A stretch of 64,000 nucleotides of DNA from Caenimonas soli (GTDB lineage Bacteria > Pseudomonadota > Gammaproteobacteria > Burkholderiales > Burkholderiaceae_C). This document shows positions 34,775-43,243 of the stretch, piece by piece (the stretch's first letter is position 1; each line of letters opens with the position of its first letter). Position numbers and translations under genes: made by a program. The notes beneath the pieces were generated by a model. It had not been told where the DNA came from. It saw only the letters and a list, made by a program, of their open reading frames with translations, and ran no database searches. Where the stretch lies: assembly GCF_013155545.1 (NCBI RefSeq), contig NZ_JABJVV010000022.1, positions 1 to 64,000 on the forward strand. The letters run 5' to 3'.

Positions 34775-36139
34775 ATGGCCTCCGCCCTCACAGACAAACT
34801 CTCGCGCCTGGCCAAGGAAATCCGCGGCCAGGCCCGCATCACCGAAGCCAACGTGCAGGACATGCTGCGCGAGGTGCGCATGGCCCTGCTCGAAGCCGAC
34901 GTCGCCCTGCCGGTGGTGCGCGACTTCATCGCCCGCGTCAAGGAAAAAGCGTTGGGCGCCGAGGTGCTGGGCTCGCTGTCGCCGGGCCAGGCCCTGGTGG
35001 GCATCGTCAACCGCGAGCTGGCCGCGACCATGGGGCAGGGCGTCTCGGACATCAATCTGCAGGCGCAACCGCCGGCCGTGATCCTGATGGCCGGCCTGCA
35101 AGGCGCCGGCAAGACCACGACGACGGCCAAACTGGCCAAGCACCTGATCGAGAAGCGCAAGAAGAAGGTGCTGACCGTGTCGGGCGACGTCTACCGCCCC
35201 GCCGCCATCGAGCAGCTCAAGACGGTGACCGCCCAGGCGGGCGCCGAATGGTTTCCCAGCTCACCCGACCAGAAGCCGGTGGACATCGCCCGGGCGGCGC
35301 TCGATTACGCCAAGCGGCAGTATTTCGACGTGCTGCTGGTCGATACGGCCGGCCGGCTGGCGATCGACGAAGTCCTGATGCGCGAGATCAAGGAACTGCA
35401 CGCCGCGCTGAACCCGGTCGAGACCCTGTTCGTGGTGGACGCCATGCAGGGGCAGGACGCGGTCAACACCGCCAAGGCCTTCAAGGAAGCCCTGCCGCTG
35501 ACCGGCATCATCCTGACCAAGCTGGACGGCGACTCGCGCGGCGGCGCGGCGCTGTCGGTGCGCCAGATCACTGGCGCGCCGATCAAGTTTGCCGGCGTCA
35601 GCGAGAAGATCGACGGGCTCGAGGTGTTCGATGCCGAGCGCCACGCCGGGCGCATTCTCGGCATGGGCGATATCGTCGCGCTGGTCGAGCAGGTCACGGC
35701 CGGCGTCGACATTCAGGCCGCGCAGAAGCTCGCGGCCAAGGTCAAGAGCGGGGAGGGGTTCGATTTGAACGACTTCCTCTCGCAGATCCAGCAGATGAAG
35801 AGCATGGGTGGCCTGTCGCAGCTGATGGACAAGCTGCCCGCGCAGATGCAGGCCAAGGCCGGCCAGGTCGATATGAACAAGGCCGAGAAGGACATCCGCC
35901 GCAAGGAAGGCATCATCCAGAGCATGACGCCGCTGGAGCGCCGCAAGCCCGATCTCATCAAGGCCACCCGCAAGCGCCGCATTGCTGCCGGTGCCGGCGT
36001 GCAGGTTCAGGAAGTCAACCGCCTGCTCAACGAGTTCGAGCAGATGCAGGGGATGATGAAGAAGATGAAGGGCGGCGGCCTGATGAAGATGATGAAGCGC
36101 ATGGGCGGGGGCAAGGGCATGCCCAAGATGCCCTTCTAA
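34775..36139 (+). CDS. ffh: Signal recognition particle protein Ffh
   Basis: The 454-residue SRP54-type GTPase targets nascent membrane proteins to FtsY. The NG domain has G1 LQGAGKTTTTAKL near residue 108, VDTAGRL near 190, and TKLDGDSRGGA near 250. The C-terminal M domain is rich in methionine (MQGMMKKMKGGGLMKMM) and binds 4.5S RNA and signal peptides. The ATG at 34775 (MASALTDKLSRLAKEIRG) is chosen by family alignment; the frame opens 14 codons earlier. It is convergent with opgH, separated by 13 bases. Confidence 0.96.
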   Translation: MASALTDKLSRLAKEIRGQARITEANVQDMLREVRMALLEADVALPVVRDFIARVKEKALGAEVLGSLSPGQALVGIVNRELAATMGQGVSDINLQAQPPAVILMAGLQGAGKTTTTAKLAKHLIEKRKKKVLTVSGDVYRPAAIEQLKTVTAQAGAEWFPSSPDQKPVDIARAALDYAKRQYFDVLLVDTAGRLAIDEVLMREIKELHAALNPVETLFVVDAMQGQDAVNTAKAFKEALPLTGIILTKLDGDSRGGAALSVRQITGAPIKFAGVSEKIDGLEVFDAERHAGRILGMGDIVALVEQVTAGVDIQAAQKLAAKVKSGEGFDLNDFLSQIQQMKSMGGLSQLMDKLPAQMQAKAGQVDMNKAEKDIRRKEGIIQSMTPLERRKPDLIKATRKRRIAAGAGVQVQEVNRLLNEFEQMQGMMKKMKGGGLMKMMKRMGGGKGMPKMPF

Positions 36140-36152
36140 GGCGCGGCAGCCC

Positions 36153-38084
36153 TCAGGCCGCGCGTGCGTGCAGCCACGCGCGCCGCAGCACCGCCGGCGA
36201 ACGCGACTCTTCCGGGATCAGCAGCAGCCCGCGTTCGCGCATCCAGCCGCCCAGCGAAACATGGCTGGTGAATACCGCCAGTGGCACCGCCAACAACAGC
36301 GGCATCGCCACCGGCGCCAGCAAGACCAGCGCGCCCGGATCCACCCAGGCGACGGCCGCCGCGAGCAGACCGATCACGCCTGTCATCGGCGACAGCCGGG
36401 CTCCCGCTTCGCCCCACGAGATCGCAGCTGCTTCCCTGGGCGGCGACTTCCATTCGAGCTTCAGGCCGGTCAGCGCCACCAGCACGAACAGCGAATGGGC
36501 CAGCATCCGCACCGGCGCCTGCAGTACGGCCATCAGGGTTTCGGCCGCGGCGCTGCGCAGGAGCGCGAAGGTGCCGCCGAAGCTTGGCTGCTCGCGCCGC
36601 AGGAACACCGCGGCCAGCCCCAGCAGGCGCGGCAAGAAGAGCATGCAAAGCGTCCAGGCCCACAAGCCGCGCAATTCGCTGGGCAGGGCACGCCAGTCCG
36701 GCACGATCGCGGCACCCGTCATCCACAGCGCGGTACCGAACGTCAGGAACGCGAGCCACAAGGGCGCCGAGAGGTAGGACATGGCGCCGATGAGGAACAT
36801 GGCGCGGTGCACCGGATGGATGCCGGGTTCGGCCGCCAGGCGGGAGTTCTGCAGATTGCCCTGGCACCAGCGGCGATCGCGCTGCAGTTCGGACAGGAGG
36901 TCGGGCGGCTGTTGTTCATAGCTGCCCGCCAGGTCGGACACCAGCCAGACCTCGTAGCCGGCGCGGCGCATCAGCGCCGCCTCGACGAAGTCGTGCGACA
37001 TGATGGGCCCGGCCAGGCCGCCGCCGCCCGCGATCGGTGCCAGGGCGCAGTGGCGCATGAAAGGCTCGACGCGGATGATCGCGTTGTGGCCCCAGTAGTG
37101 CGACTCGCCCAGCTGCCAGAACTGCATGCCCAATGTGAACAGCCGCCCGGTCACGCGCGAGGCGAATTGCTGGGCGCGGGCGTGCAGCGTGGCATGCCCG
37201 ACCGCCTGCGTCGCGGTCTGGATGATGCCGGCGCGCGGATGGGCCTCCATCAGCTTGACCAGCGAGGTGATGCAGTCCCCGCTCATCACGCTGTCGGCGT
37301 CCAGCACCAGCATGTAGCGGTAATCCTTGCCCCAGCGCCGGCAGAAATCGGCCACGTTGCCCGCCTTGCGATGGGTACGGCGGGCGCGCAGCCGGTAGTA
37401 CACCTCGATCTGGGGTTGGCCGGGTTGCGCGGCCAGGGCGCTGCGCAACTCTTCCCACGCGGCGCGCTCAGCGGACGCGATCTCGGGGCGGCTGGTGTCG
37501 GACAGCACGAACACGTCGAAGGCGGGGGCGTGGCCCGTGGCCGCGACGGACTCGCACGTGGCGCGCAGTCCCGCGAACACGGTCGCCACATCCTCGTTGC
37601 AGATGGGCATGATGATCGCGGTGCGGGCCTGCGGGTTCATCGCATGCTGCCGCACCTGGCGGGCTGACAGCGCCCGCACGTCGCCGCGCAGGCTGACGTA
37701 AAAACCCATCAGCGCCGTCACGAAACCCGTCACCACCCAGGTCGAAAGGGTGGCGAACAGCGCGATCTGGCCCCATTCCAGCCAGGCGTTGCCATAGTCG
37801 GGCTGGGCGCCGGCGAACAGCACGGTGGCCCCACCCGCGCTGGCCAAGGTCAAAAGTGCGAACACCAACCGGCGCCGTCCGGCGCCCTCCTGCCAAGGTT
37901 CCCTCTGCGGCGGTGGCGCCTTGTCCCCGCGCACCAGGCGCGAAAGCATCGCCGTGAAGATGCTGTTCCAGAAGCCGCGCCACGGTTGGGGGGCCATCGA
38001 TCCCCGGTTGAGCGGCGGCGCCGTCACCGAGTTGGGATGCCGCCATTCGCGCGGGCCTACTCGGGAAGAATGATGTTGGTCCAT
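36153..38084 (-). CDS. opgH: Glucans biosynthesis glucosyltransferase OpgH
   Basis: The 643-residue inner-membrane glycosyltransferase polymerises UDP-glucose into the backbone of osmoregulated periplasmic glucans. The GT2 catalytic core shows DADSVMSGD (about residue 248) and QRDRRWCQGN (about 400), flanked by about eight transmembrane helices. It is shorter than the E. coli enzyme, which has a longer N-terminal cytoplasmic extension. The start at 38084 (MDQHHSSRVGPREW) overlaps the opgG stop by 28 bases. It should be co-transcribed with opgG from the sigma-54-like promoter at 39637-39652. Confidence 0.93.
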   Translation of the reverse strand: MDQHHSSRVGPREWRHPNSVTAPPLNRGSMAPQPWRGFWNSIFTAMLSRLVRGDKAPPPQREPWQEGAGRRRLVFALLTLASAGGATVLFAGAQPDYGNAWLEWGQIALFATLSTWVVTGFVTALMGFYVSLRGDVRALSARQVRQHAMNPQARTAIIMPICNEDVATVFAGLRATCESVAATGHAPAFDVFVLSDTSRPEIASAERAAWEELRSALAAQPGQPQIEVYYRLRARRTHRKAGNVADFCRRWGKDYRYMLVLDADSVMSGDCITSLVKLMEAHPRAGIIQTATQAVGHATLHARAQQFASRVTGRLFTLGMQFWQLGESHYWGHNAIIRVEPFMRHCALAPIAGGGGLAGPIMSHDFVEAALMRRAGYEVWLVSDLAGSYEQQPPDLLSELQRDRRWCQGNLQNSRLAAEPGIHPVHRAMFLIGAMSYLSAPLWLAFLTFGTALWMTGAAIVPDWRALPSELRGLWAWTLCMLFLPRLLGLAAVFLRREQPSFGGTFALLRSAAAETLMAVLQAPVRMLAHSLFVLVALTGLKLEWKSPPREAAAISWGEAGARLSPMTGVIGLLAAAVAWVDPGALVLLAPVAMPLLLAVPLAVFTSHVSLGGWMRERGLLLIPEESRSPAVLRRAWLHARAA

Positions 38085-39625
38085 GTTTCGCTCAGGATGT
38101 GGTTGTCGTGTTGAAGAAAGGCGCGCAGTTCCACCGGGCGCGTGGCATCCAGCCGCTGTACCCGTACGGTCATCCGCCAACTCTTGGTCGCGGGATTGCG
38201 GTAGGCCAGCTGTTCGAGCAGGCGGCCGTTGCCGTCGGAGCTCACCACCGCGCGGACTGCGGCATCGGCCGGCAACGCGTCCAGCGCGGGGCCGGCGAAG
38301 TCGACGACGTACTGCACCTGATCCGCCGGCGCCGATGCGCTCTCGCGCGCATAGCCGATACCGCGCCGGGACTGCGTCACCCAGCTGCCGGGCGGCTGCT
38401 GTTGCTTGTCGCCCTGCCAGCCGATCTCGTAGGCAATTTCCAGCGGCGTGCCGGGCGCCGGCAGCGCGGCGGGCACCCAGTAGGCGACGACGTTGTCATG
38501 CGTTTCGTCGGGCGTGGGCAACTGCAGCAGCTCCACCCGGCCGGGGCCCCAATCGCCCAAGGGGCGAATCCAGGCGCTGGGGCGGCGCTCGTAGCGCGCC
38601 TCCACGTCTTCGTAGCTGGCGAACGCGCGGTCCCGTTGCATCAGGCCGAAGCCGCGCAGGCTGTCCATGGCAAAGGAAGTGGCGGTGGGCCGCGCCGGGT
38701 TTTGCAATGGCCGCCACAGCCACTCCCCGCTGCCGGTCGCGACCAGCAGCCCGTCCGAGTCGTGTACCTCGGGCCGGAAGTCGGCGCGGCGCGGCTGGTT
38801 CTCGCCGAAGAAGAACATGCTGGTCAGCGGCGCTATGCCGAGCGTGGCGATCGGCTTTCCCGGCGCCGAGCGCAGGAAGATCCGGGCCTGCACGCGGGTG
38901 ACCGTCTCCGGACCGGGTGTGATGTCGAAGCGGTAGGCGCCCGTGGCGCGCGGCGAATCCAGCAGCGCATGGATCGTCAGCTGCTTCGCGTCGGGCGACG
39001 GCCGCTCCAGCCAGAAATCGGTGAAGGCGGGAAATTCCTCGCCGCTTCCGCCCGTGGTGTCGATCGCCAGGCCCCTGGCGGACAGGCCGTACTGCTGGCC
39101 CGAGCCCAGCGCGCGGAAGTAGCTCGCGCCCAGGAAAGCGATGAGCTCGTCCTTGTAGCCCGCGTCGGCGAGCGGGTAGTGGACGCGCAGGCCGGCGAAG
39201 CCGAGATCGCCCCATCGCTCGGGAGCTAGCGCGCTCTTGCCGAAGTCGAACTGCTCGCTGCGATAGGGAATGCGGAGCACGCCCTGCGAGGACACCTCAT
39301 GGATGCGCACCGGCTGGCGATGGTGTTGTCCCAGATGGAAAAACATCGCTTCGAACGGCAGTTGCGCGTCGCGCCACAGCGCCTTGGCGGGCTGAAAGCG
39401 CAGCTCGCGCAAGCCGTCGTAGTCGAGTTGGAGCAGTTCCGCCGGCAACGCGGCGGGGACGGACCGATAGGGGGTTTGCGAGTTCTGGCGGGCCAGCGCC
39501 GAAAGCCGCTCGAAGTCGAACGCGGGCGGCTGCGCGGCTTGCGATACCGCCCAGGCGCCCAACAACGCGAAGGCGAGGCCGGCCAGGCGGGCAAAGCGCC
39601 GAGACAGCGCGGGGACATGGGTCAT
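38057..39625 (-). CDS. opgG: Glucan biosynthesis protein G (OpgG/OpgD family)
   Basis: The 522-residue periplasmic protein is needed to build or branch osmoregulated periplasmic glucans. A signal peptide is visible (residues 1-31, ALSRRFARLAGLAFALLGAWAVSQAA). The OpgG fold follows, with ASYFRALGSGQQYGLSARGLAID near 175 and FFGENQPRRADFRPEVHDSDGL near 275. The start at 39625 (MTHVPALSRRF) has only a weak AGG upstream. A fitting -24/-12 element lies just upstream, with a predicted start one base before the ATG. The upstream intergenic region also carries a GlrR-type palindrome. Confidence 0.93.
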   Translation of the reverse strand: MTHVPALSRRFARLAGLAFALLGAWAVSQAAQPPAFDFERLSALARQNSQTPYRSVPAALPAELLQLDYDGLRELRFQPAKALWRDAQLPFEAMFFHLGQHHRQPVRIHEVSSQGVLRIPYRSEQFDFGKSALAPERWGDLGFAGLRVHYPLADAGYKDELIAFLGASYFRALGSGQQYGLSARGLAIDTTGGSGEEFPAFTDFWLERPSPDAKQLTIHALLDSPRATGAYRFDITPGPETVTRVQARIFLRSAPGKPIATLGIAPLTSMFFFGENQPRRADFRPEVHDSDGLLVATGSGEWLWRPLQNPARPTATSFAMDSLRGFGLMQRDRAFASYEDVEARYERRPSAWIRPLGDWGPGRVELLQLPTPDETHDNVVAYWVPAALPAPGTPLEIAYEIGWQGDKQQQPPGSWVTQSRRGIGYARESASAPADQVQYVVDFAGPALDALPADAAVRAVVSSDGNGRLLEQLAYRNPATKSWRMTVRVQRLDATRPVELRAFLQHDNHILSETWTNIILPE

Positions 39626-39636
39626 GCATGGCCTAG

Positions 39637-39652
39637 TGCAAACCCTATGCCA
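39637..39652 (-). promoter_or_regulatory. Putative sigma-54 promoter of opgGH
   Basis: On the minus strand TGGCATAGGGTTTGCA matches the sigma-54 consensus TGGCACG-N4-TTGCW at all positions except two in the middle, with correct 16-base length. GG falls at -25/-24 and GC at -13/-12. The predicted start is near 39626, one base before the opgG ATG. Confidence 0.62.
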
Positions 39653-39745
39653 GCTGGAAAAGTTATTTTAAATCAATGGCTTACGGGGCATCTGGGCTTC
39701 AGGTGCTTAAAGGAAGAGCAGCCCGGCGTGGAAACCCGTGTCTTT

Positions 39746-39763
39746 TGTCGCCATACGGCGACA
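39746..39763. promoter_or_regulatory. Putative GlrR binding site (TGTC-N10-GACA)
   Basis: TGTCGCCATACGGCGACA is a perfect palindrome of the form TGTC-N10-GACA, the motif known for GlrR at E. coli glmY. It is extended by one T:A pair to 8-base arms around ATAC (39745-39764). Its centre is about 128 bases upstream of the predicted opgG transcription start, a normal enhancer distance for a sigma-54 activator, and 48 bases past the glrR stop. Confidence 0.65.
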
Positions 39764-39811
39764 AGCACTCCAGCTGATCTGGAAAATACCGAGTGGAATC
39801 AACGACTTGGC

Positions 39812-41218
39812 TCAGTCGCCGGATAGCGACACGCCGGGCGGAATGTCCGATTGGAAGTGTCCCGGGGTGAGCTCGTGCTTTTGCAACAGGCGGTAGAACT
39901 CGGTGCGGTTGCGATCGGCCAGCCGGGCCGCATCCGCCACGTTGCCATCGGTCAGCTTCAGCAGGCCGACCAGGTAGTCGCGCTCAAAACGCTGCTTGGC
40001 ATCGGCGTAAGTCAGCACCGGGATCGACGGCGTGCGCAGCGCGCGTTGCACCAGGGCCAACGGCACCAAGGGCGTCGTGGCCAGAGCGCAGACCTGCTCG
40101 ACCACGTTGTAGAGCTGGCGAACATTGCCCGGCCAAGGCGCGGCGATCAGCGCCCTGAGGGCCTCCGGGGCGAAGCCGGAGAGTCGTCGGCCGTACTTGG
40201 AGGCGAGGCGCTGCAGGAAATGGTTCGCCAACAACGGGATGTCTTCCCTTCGGTCGCCCAGCGTGGGCAGCGTGAGCGTGACGACGTTCAGGCGGTAATA
40301 CAGGTCCTGGCGGAACTGGCCCTGCGCCATGGCGGCGTCCAGGTCACGGTGCGTCGCGGAGATGATGCGCACGTCGACCGGATGCGACTGGCTGGACCCG
40401 ACGGGGCGCACCGTGCGCTCTTGCAGCACGCGCAGCAGCTTCACCTGCAGCGCCGGCGGCATGTCGCCGATCTCGTCCAGCAGCAGGGTGCCACCGTCGG
40501 CTGCCTGGAACAGACCCTTGTGGTTGGCCACTGCGTCCGTGAACGCGCCTTTCACGTGGCCGAAAAGTTCCGACTCCAGCAGCGCTTCGGGAATGGCGCC
40601 GCAGTTGACGGCGACGAAGGGCCGCTGGGCGCGTGGGCTCGCCCGGTGGATGGCCTGTGCCAGCATTTCCTTGCCCGTTCCGCTGTCGCCGCGCAGCAGC
40701 ACGCTGGCGTCCGACGTCGCCACCATGCGGGCCTCGGCCAGCAGGTCGGCCATGTGGCCGGAGCGGCTGATGATGTCGCGGCGCCAACCCTCGTCCGCAT
40801 CGGCGGCTTCATGATGCGGCGCACCCAGTGCCAGGGCCTGTGCGATCTTGTCCAGCAGGACCTTGGCGTCGTAGGGCTTGGTCAGGTAGCTGAAAACGCC
40901 GCGTGCCGTGGCCTCCACCGCATCGGGAATGGTGCCGTGCGCGGTGAGCAGGATCACGGGCAGCGACGGATGGCGCATGCGGATCTCGGTGAACAGGGCC
41001 AGCCCGTCTTGTCCCGGCATCCGCACATCACTCAGGACCAGCTGGGGACGCTCGATCTGGAGTTTGGCCAGGGCGCTTTCCGCCGAGCCGGCCGTGCTCA
41101 CCCGGTAGCCTGCGGAGTTCAGCCGCATGGACAGCAGGCGCAGCATGTCGGCGTCGTCATCGACGACGAGAAGGCGAGGCTGCGCGGGAGAAACGTCCGA
41201 TGCGAGGCTGATGGTCAT
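39812..41218 (-). CDS. glrR: Sigma-54-dependent response regulator GlrR (QseF)
   Basis: The 468-residue NtrC-type activator has a receiver domain with Asp64 (LVLSDVRMPGQDG), an AAA+ domain with Walker A GDSGTGKE at 177-184, and a C-terminal helix-turn-helix (GNVADAARLADRNRTEFYRLLQKHEL) that closely resembles E. coli GlrR. The sigma-54 loop reads GAFTDA at 224-229 rather than GAFTGA. The start at 41218 overlaps the qseG-like stop by four bases; a longer frame upstream lies inside the neighbouring gene. The conserved recognition helix supports binding of TGTC-N10-GACA sites. Confidence 0.93.
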   Translation of the reverse strand: MTISLASDVSPAQPRLLVVDDDADMLRLLSMRLNSAGYRVSTAGSAESALAKLQIERPQLVLSDVRMPGQDGLALFTEIRMRHPSLPVILLTAHGTIPDAVEATARGVFSYLTKPYDAKVLLDKIAQALALGAPHHEAADADEGWRRDIISRSGHMADLLAEARMVATSDASVLLRGDSGTGKEMLAQAIHRASPRAQRPFVAVNCGAIPEALLESELFGHVKGAFTDAVANHKGLFQAADGGTLLLDEIGDMPPALQVKLLRVLQERTVRPVGSSQSHPVDVRIISATHRDLDAAMAQGQFRQDLYYRLNVVTLTLPTLGDRREDIPLLANHFLQRLASKYGRRLSGFAPEALRALIAAPWPGNVRQLYNVVEQVCALATTPLVPLALVQRALRTPSIPVLTYADAKQRFERDYLVGLLKLTDGNVADAARLADRNRTEFYRLLQKHELTPGHFQSDIPPGVSLSGD

Positions 41219-41832
41219 GGTGTGAGGCGCTGTCCGTTGGCAGGCGCCGACATTGCTGCGGCCGGCCGCAGCAGCAGGCTGCGCTCGACCGCGCGCAAGG
41301 CCTCCAGCCGGTCGTTGAGCAGTTCGATGCGCCGGTGGGCGTCCTTTGTCTGCTGGCTTTGGCGTTCCAACTGCTCCTCGAGGCGACGCGCGTCCGCTTG
41401 CTGCGCCAGCAGCATTCGCGCCAGCGGATGCAGCACCTGCGCTTGCGGCTGGTTCTGGGCCAGCACACGTTGCAAAAGCGCCTGCGCACGTGCGGCGTTG
41501 CCGGGCGTGCGCGCGGTGCCCAGCGCGATGGCCAACTGCATCTGCCGCGTCGAATCCTGCGGATCGCCGAGGCCGTTGATTTCCTGCGCGAGTTCGGCCG
41601 GCTGCAGACTCCTGACGCGCTCCGCGTAGGCGAGCAGGGTTTCCGCCGGGCTGGGCGCCGTGGCCGGGACAGCCGTTGGCGGCGCGGGAATCGCCGCCAT
41701 CGGCGGTGGCGCCGGCTGTGATTGCGCAGGTGATGCGCAGCCGTACAGGCCCGCGACGAAAGCCAGCGCCAGGATGAGGTAAGGAAGGTGGCGCGCACAA
41801 AGGCGGCCGGCCGTATGAAGGTCAGCTTGCAT
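41215..41832 (-). CDS. qseG: QseG-like lipoprotein of the Glr system
   Basis: The 205-residue protein has an N-terminal signal with a lipobox-like LYGC (Cys32) after a hydrophobic stretch (YLILALAFVAGLYG). A proline/alanine-rich linker follows, then a helical, heptad-rich part (about 60-190). In E. coli, outer-membrane lipoprotein QseG sits between glrK and glrR and promotes kinase signalling by binding it. The same gene order and overlaps (11 bases with glrK, four with glrR) support the assignment; sequence similarity is low, as usual for this gene. Confidence 0.78.
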   Translation of the reverse strand: MQADLHTAGRLCARHLPYLILALAFVAGLYGCASPAQSQPAPPPMAAIPAPPTAVPATAPSPAETLLAYAERVRSLQPAELAQEINGLGDPQDSTRQMQLAIALGTARTPGNAARAQALLQRVLAQNQPQAQVLHPLARMLLAQQADARRLEEQLERQSQQTKDAHRRIELLNDRLEALRAVERSLLLRPAAAMSAPANGQRLTP

Positions 41833-43228
41833 GGGGCAGTTCTATCCGGAAATGGCCGCCCTGACTGTCAGACGGCAGCCCGATGCGGCCGCCATGGGCC
41901 TGTATGTATTCCTTGACGATCGACAGCCCGATGCCCGTGCCCCGCACGGCATCCTTGGGCTGGCGCTCGCCACGGTAGAAGGGCTCGAACACGCGCTCGC
42001 GGTCGGTCGCTGCCACTCCGGGCCCCTGGTCGAGCACGTCGATGCGCACATGGTCGGGTTGCGCGGAGACCTGCACACGAATGGTGCCGCCGCGGGGCGA
42101 GAAGCGAATGGCGTTGGACAGCAGGTTGGCGATGGTAGTCCCCAGCTTCTCGCGATCGACGGTCAGCATGACGGGCTCGCCCTCCACCACCACATTGAGT
42201 TGCATCGCCTGACATTGCAGATGCTGGGCATCGATCTGTTCCTCGATCAAGTCCGTGAGGTTGGTCCTGCTGCGCTGCAGTTGCCCCGCCTCGAACGCGG
42301 CCGCGTTGAAGCGCAGCAGCGCCTCGATCTGACCCTGCAGAGTCAGCGTGTTCTGGTTCAGGATTCGGATCACGTCGCGTTGACTCCTGTTGAGTTCGCC
42401 GGGAACGCCTTCCTGCAGCAGCGCGACGCCTTCACGCAGGGCAGCAAGCGGCGTCTTCAGCTCGTGCGAGACATGACGCAAGAAGCGAGCCTTGTCCGCG
42501 TCCAGCTCGGTCAGGCGCAGCCGCAGCCATTCCAGGTGCTGGCTGACTCTGCGGACGTCCAAGGGGCCCTTGATATTGATGGGCTCACCGAGCCGGTTTT
42601 CACCCAGCCCGATGATGGCGCGCTCCAGATGCTTGAAAGGCCGCGCCAGCCAGACCCCCAGCGCGACGGCGAGCATGACCGCAAGCGCAATGGTGAACAG
42701 CACTTGGCGGGTCAGGCGTGCGCGGCTTGCTTCCAGCTGCTCGTCAAGAGCCTTGTTGCGATGCTCGATCAGGGCCTGGGTCCCCGCGGTGATGCGATTG
42801 TTGAGCGCGGCCAGTTCCCGAAATTCCGCCGCAATGTTGCGCTCGCGCTCGAGTGCCGTCTCGGGCGGACCCTGAAACAGCCGCTGGATGGCTTCCGCCT
42901 GGGCTTGCCACAGCAGCAACTCGGGTTTGGGCAAGCCGCCGGCGTCGATCTCGGCCAGCGCGGCGCGCGCGGCCCGGGTCTCCTCGTCGAACCGCTTGCG
43001 CAGAACAGCGTCGTTCAGGATCAGCGATTGGCGGGCCGCTCTCTCCATACCGGCCGTGCGGGCTGTCAGCGCCTGTGCCGCCCCGTTGAGGGCGAGCGCA
43101 TGGCCCGCGGCCTCGCTGCTTTTCGCCATGAGGCGATCCAGGATGACCACGGCCCGCAGCGCGGTGCCTCCCAGCAGTGCGGCAATCAACAGAAAGGCGA
43201 CCAGCAACAGCTGGCGGAAAGAACCCAT
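41822..43228 (-). CDS. glrK: Sensor histidine kinase GlrK (QseE)
   Basis: The 468-residue inner-membrane kinase has two transmembrane helices (about 7-29 and 174-195) that flank a helical periplasmic sensor domain of about 145 residues. A HAMP region (about 196-240) and HisKA with His255 (RHVSHELKTPLAALREG) follow, then an HATPase domain with the GTGIGLSIVKEYIQAHGG motif. It is the first gene of glrK-qseG-glrR. E. coli GlrK responds to envelope conditions and drives the sigma-54 activator GlrR. It starts 15 bases after the miaB stop on the same strand. Confidence 0.9.
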   Translation of the reverse strand: MGSFRQLLLVAFLLIAALLGGTALRAVVILDRLMAKSSEAAGHALALNGAAQALTARTAGMERAARQSLILNDAVLRKRFDEETRAARAALAEIDAGGLPKPELLLWQAQAEAIQRLFQGPPETALERERNIAAEFRELAALNNRITAGTQALIEHRNKALDEQLEASRARLTRQVLFTIALAVMLAVALGVWLARPFKHLERAIIGLGENRLGEPINIKGPLDVRRVSQHLEWLRLRLTELDADKARFLRHVSHELKTPLAALREGVALLQEGVPGELNRSQRDVIRILNQNTLTLQGQIEALLRFNAAAFEAGQLQRSRTNLTDLIEEQIDAQHLQCQAMQLNVVVEGEPVMLTVDREKLGTTIANLLSNAIRFSPRGGTIRVQVSAQPDHVRIDVLDQGPGVAATDRERVFEPFYRGERQPKDAVRGTGIGLSIVKEYIQAHGGRIGLPSDSQGGHFRIELPHAS

Positions 43229-43243
43229 GGCGGCAACGGCGGG

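Noticed and set aside
39299..39826. 175-codon plus-strand frame reaching into the opgG-glrR intergenic region
   Set aside because: Most of it is antisense to opgG, it has no ribosome binding site, and the intergenic part is better explained by the promoter and palindrome.
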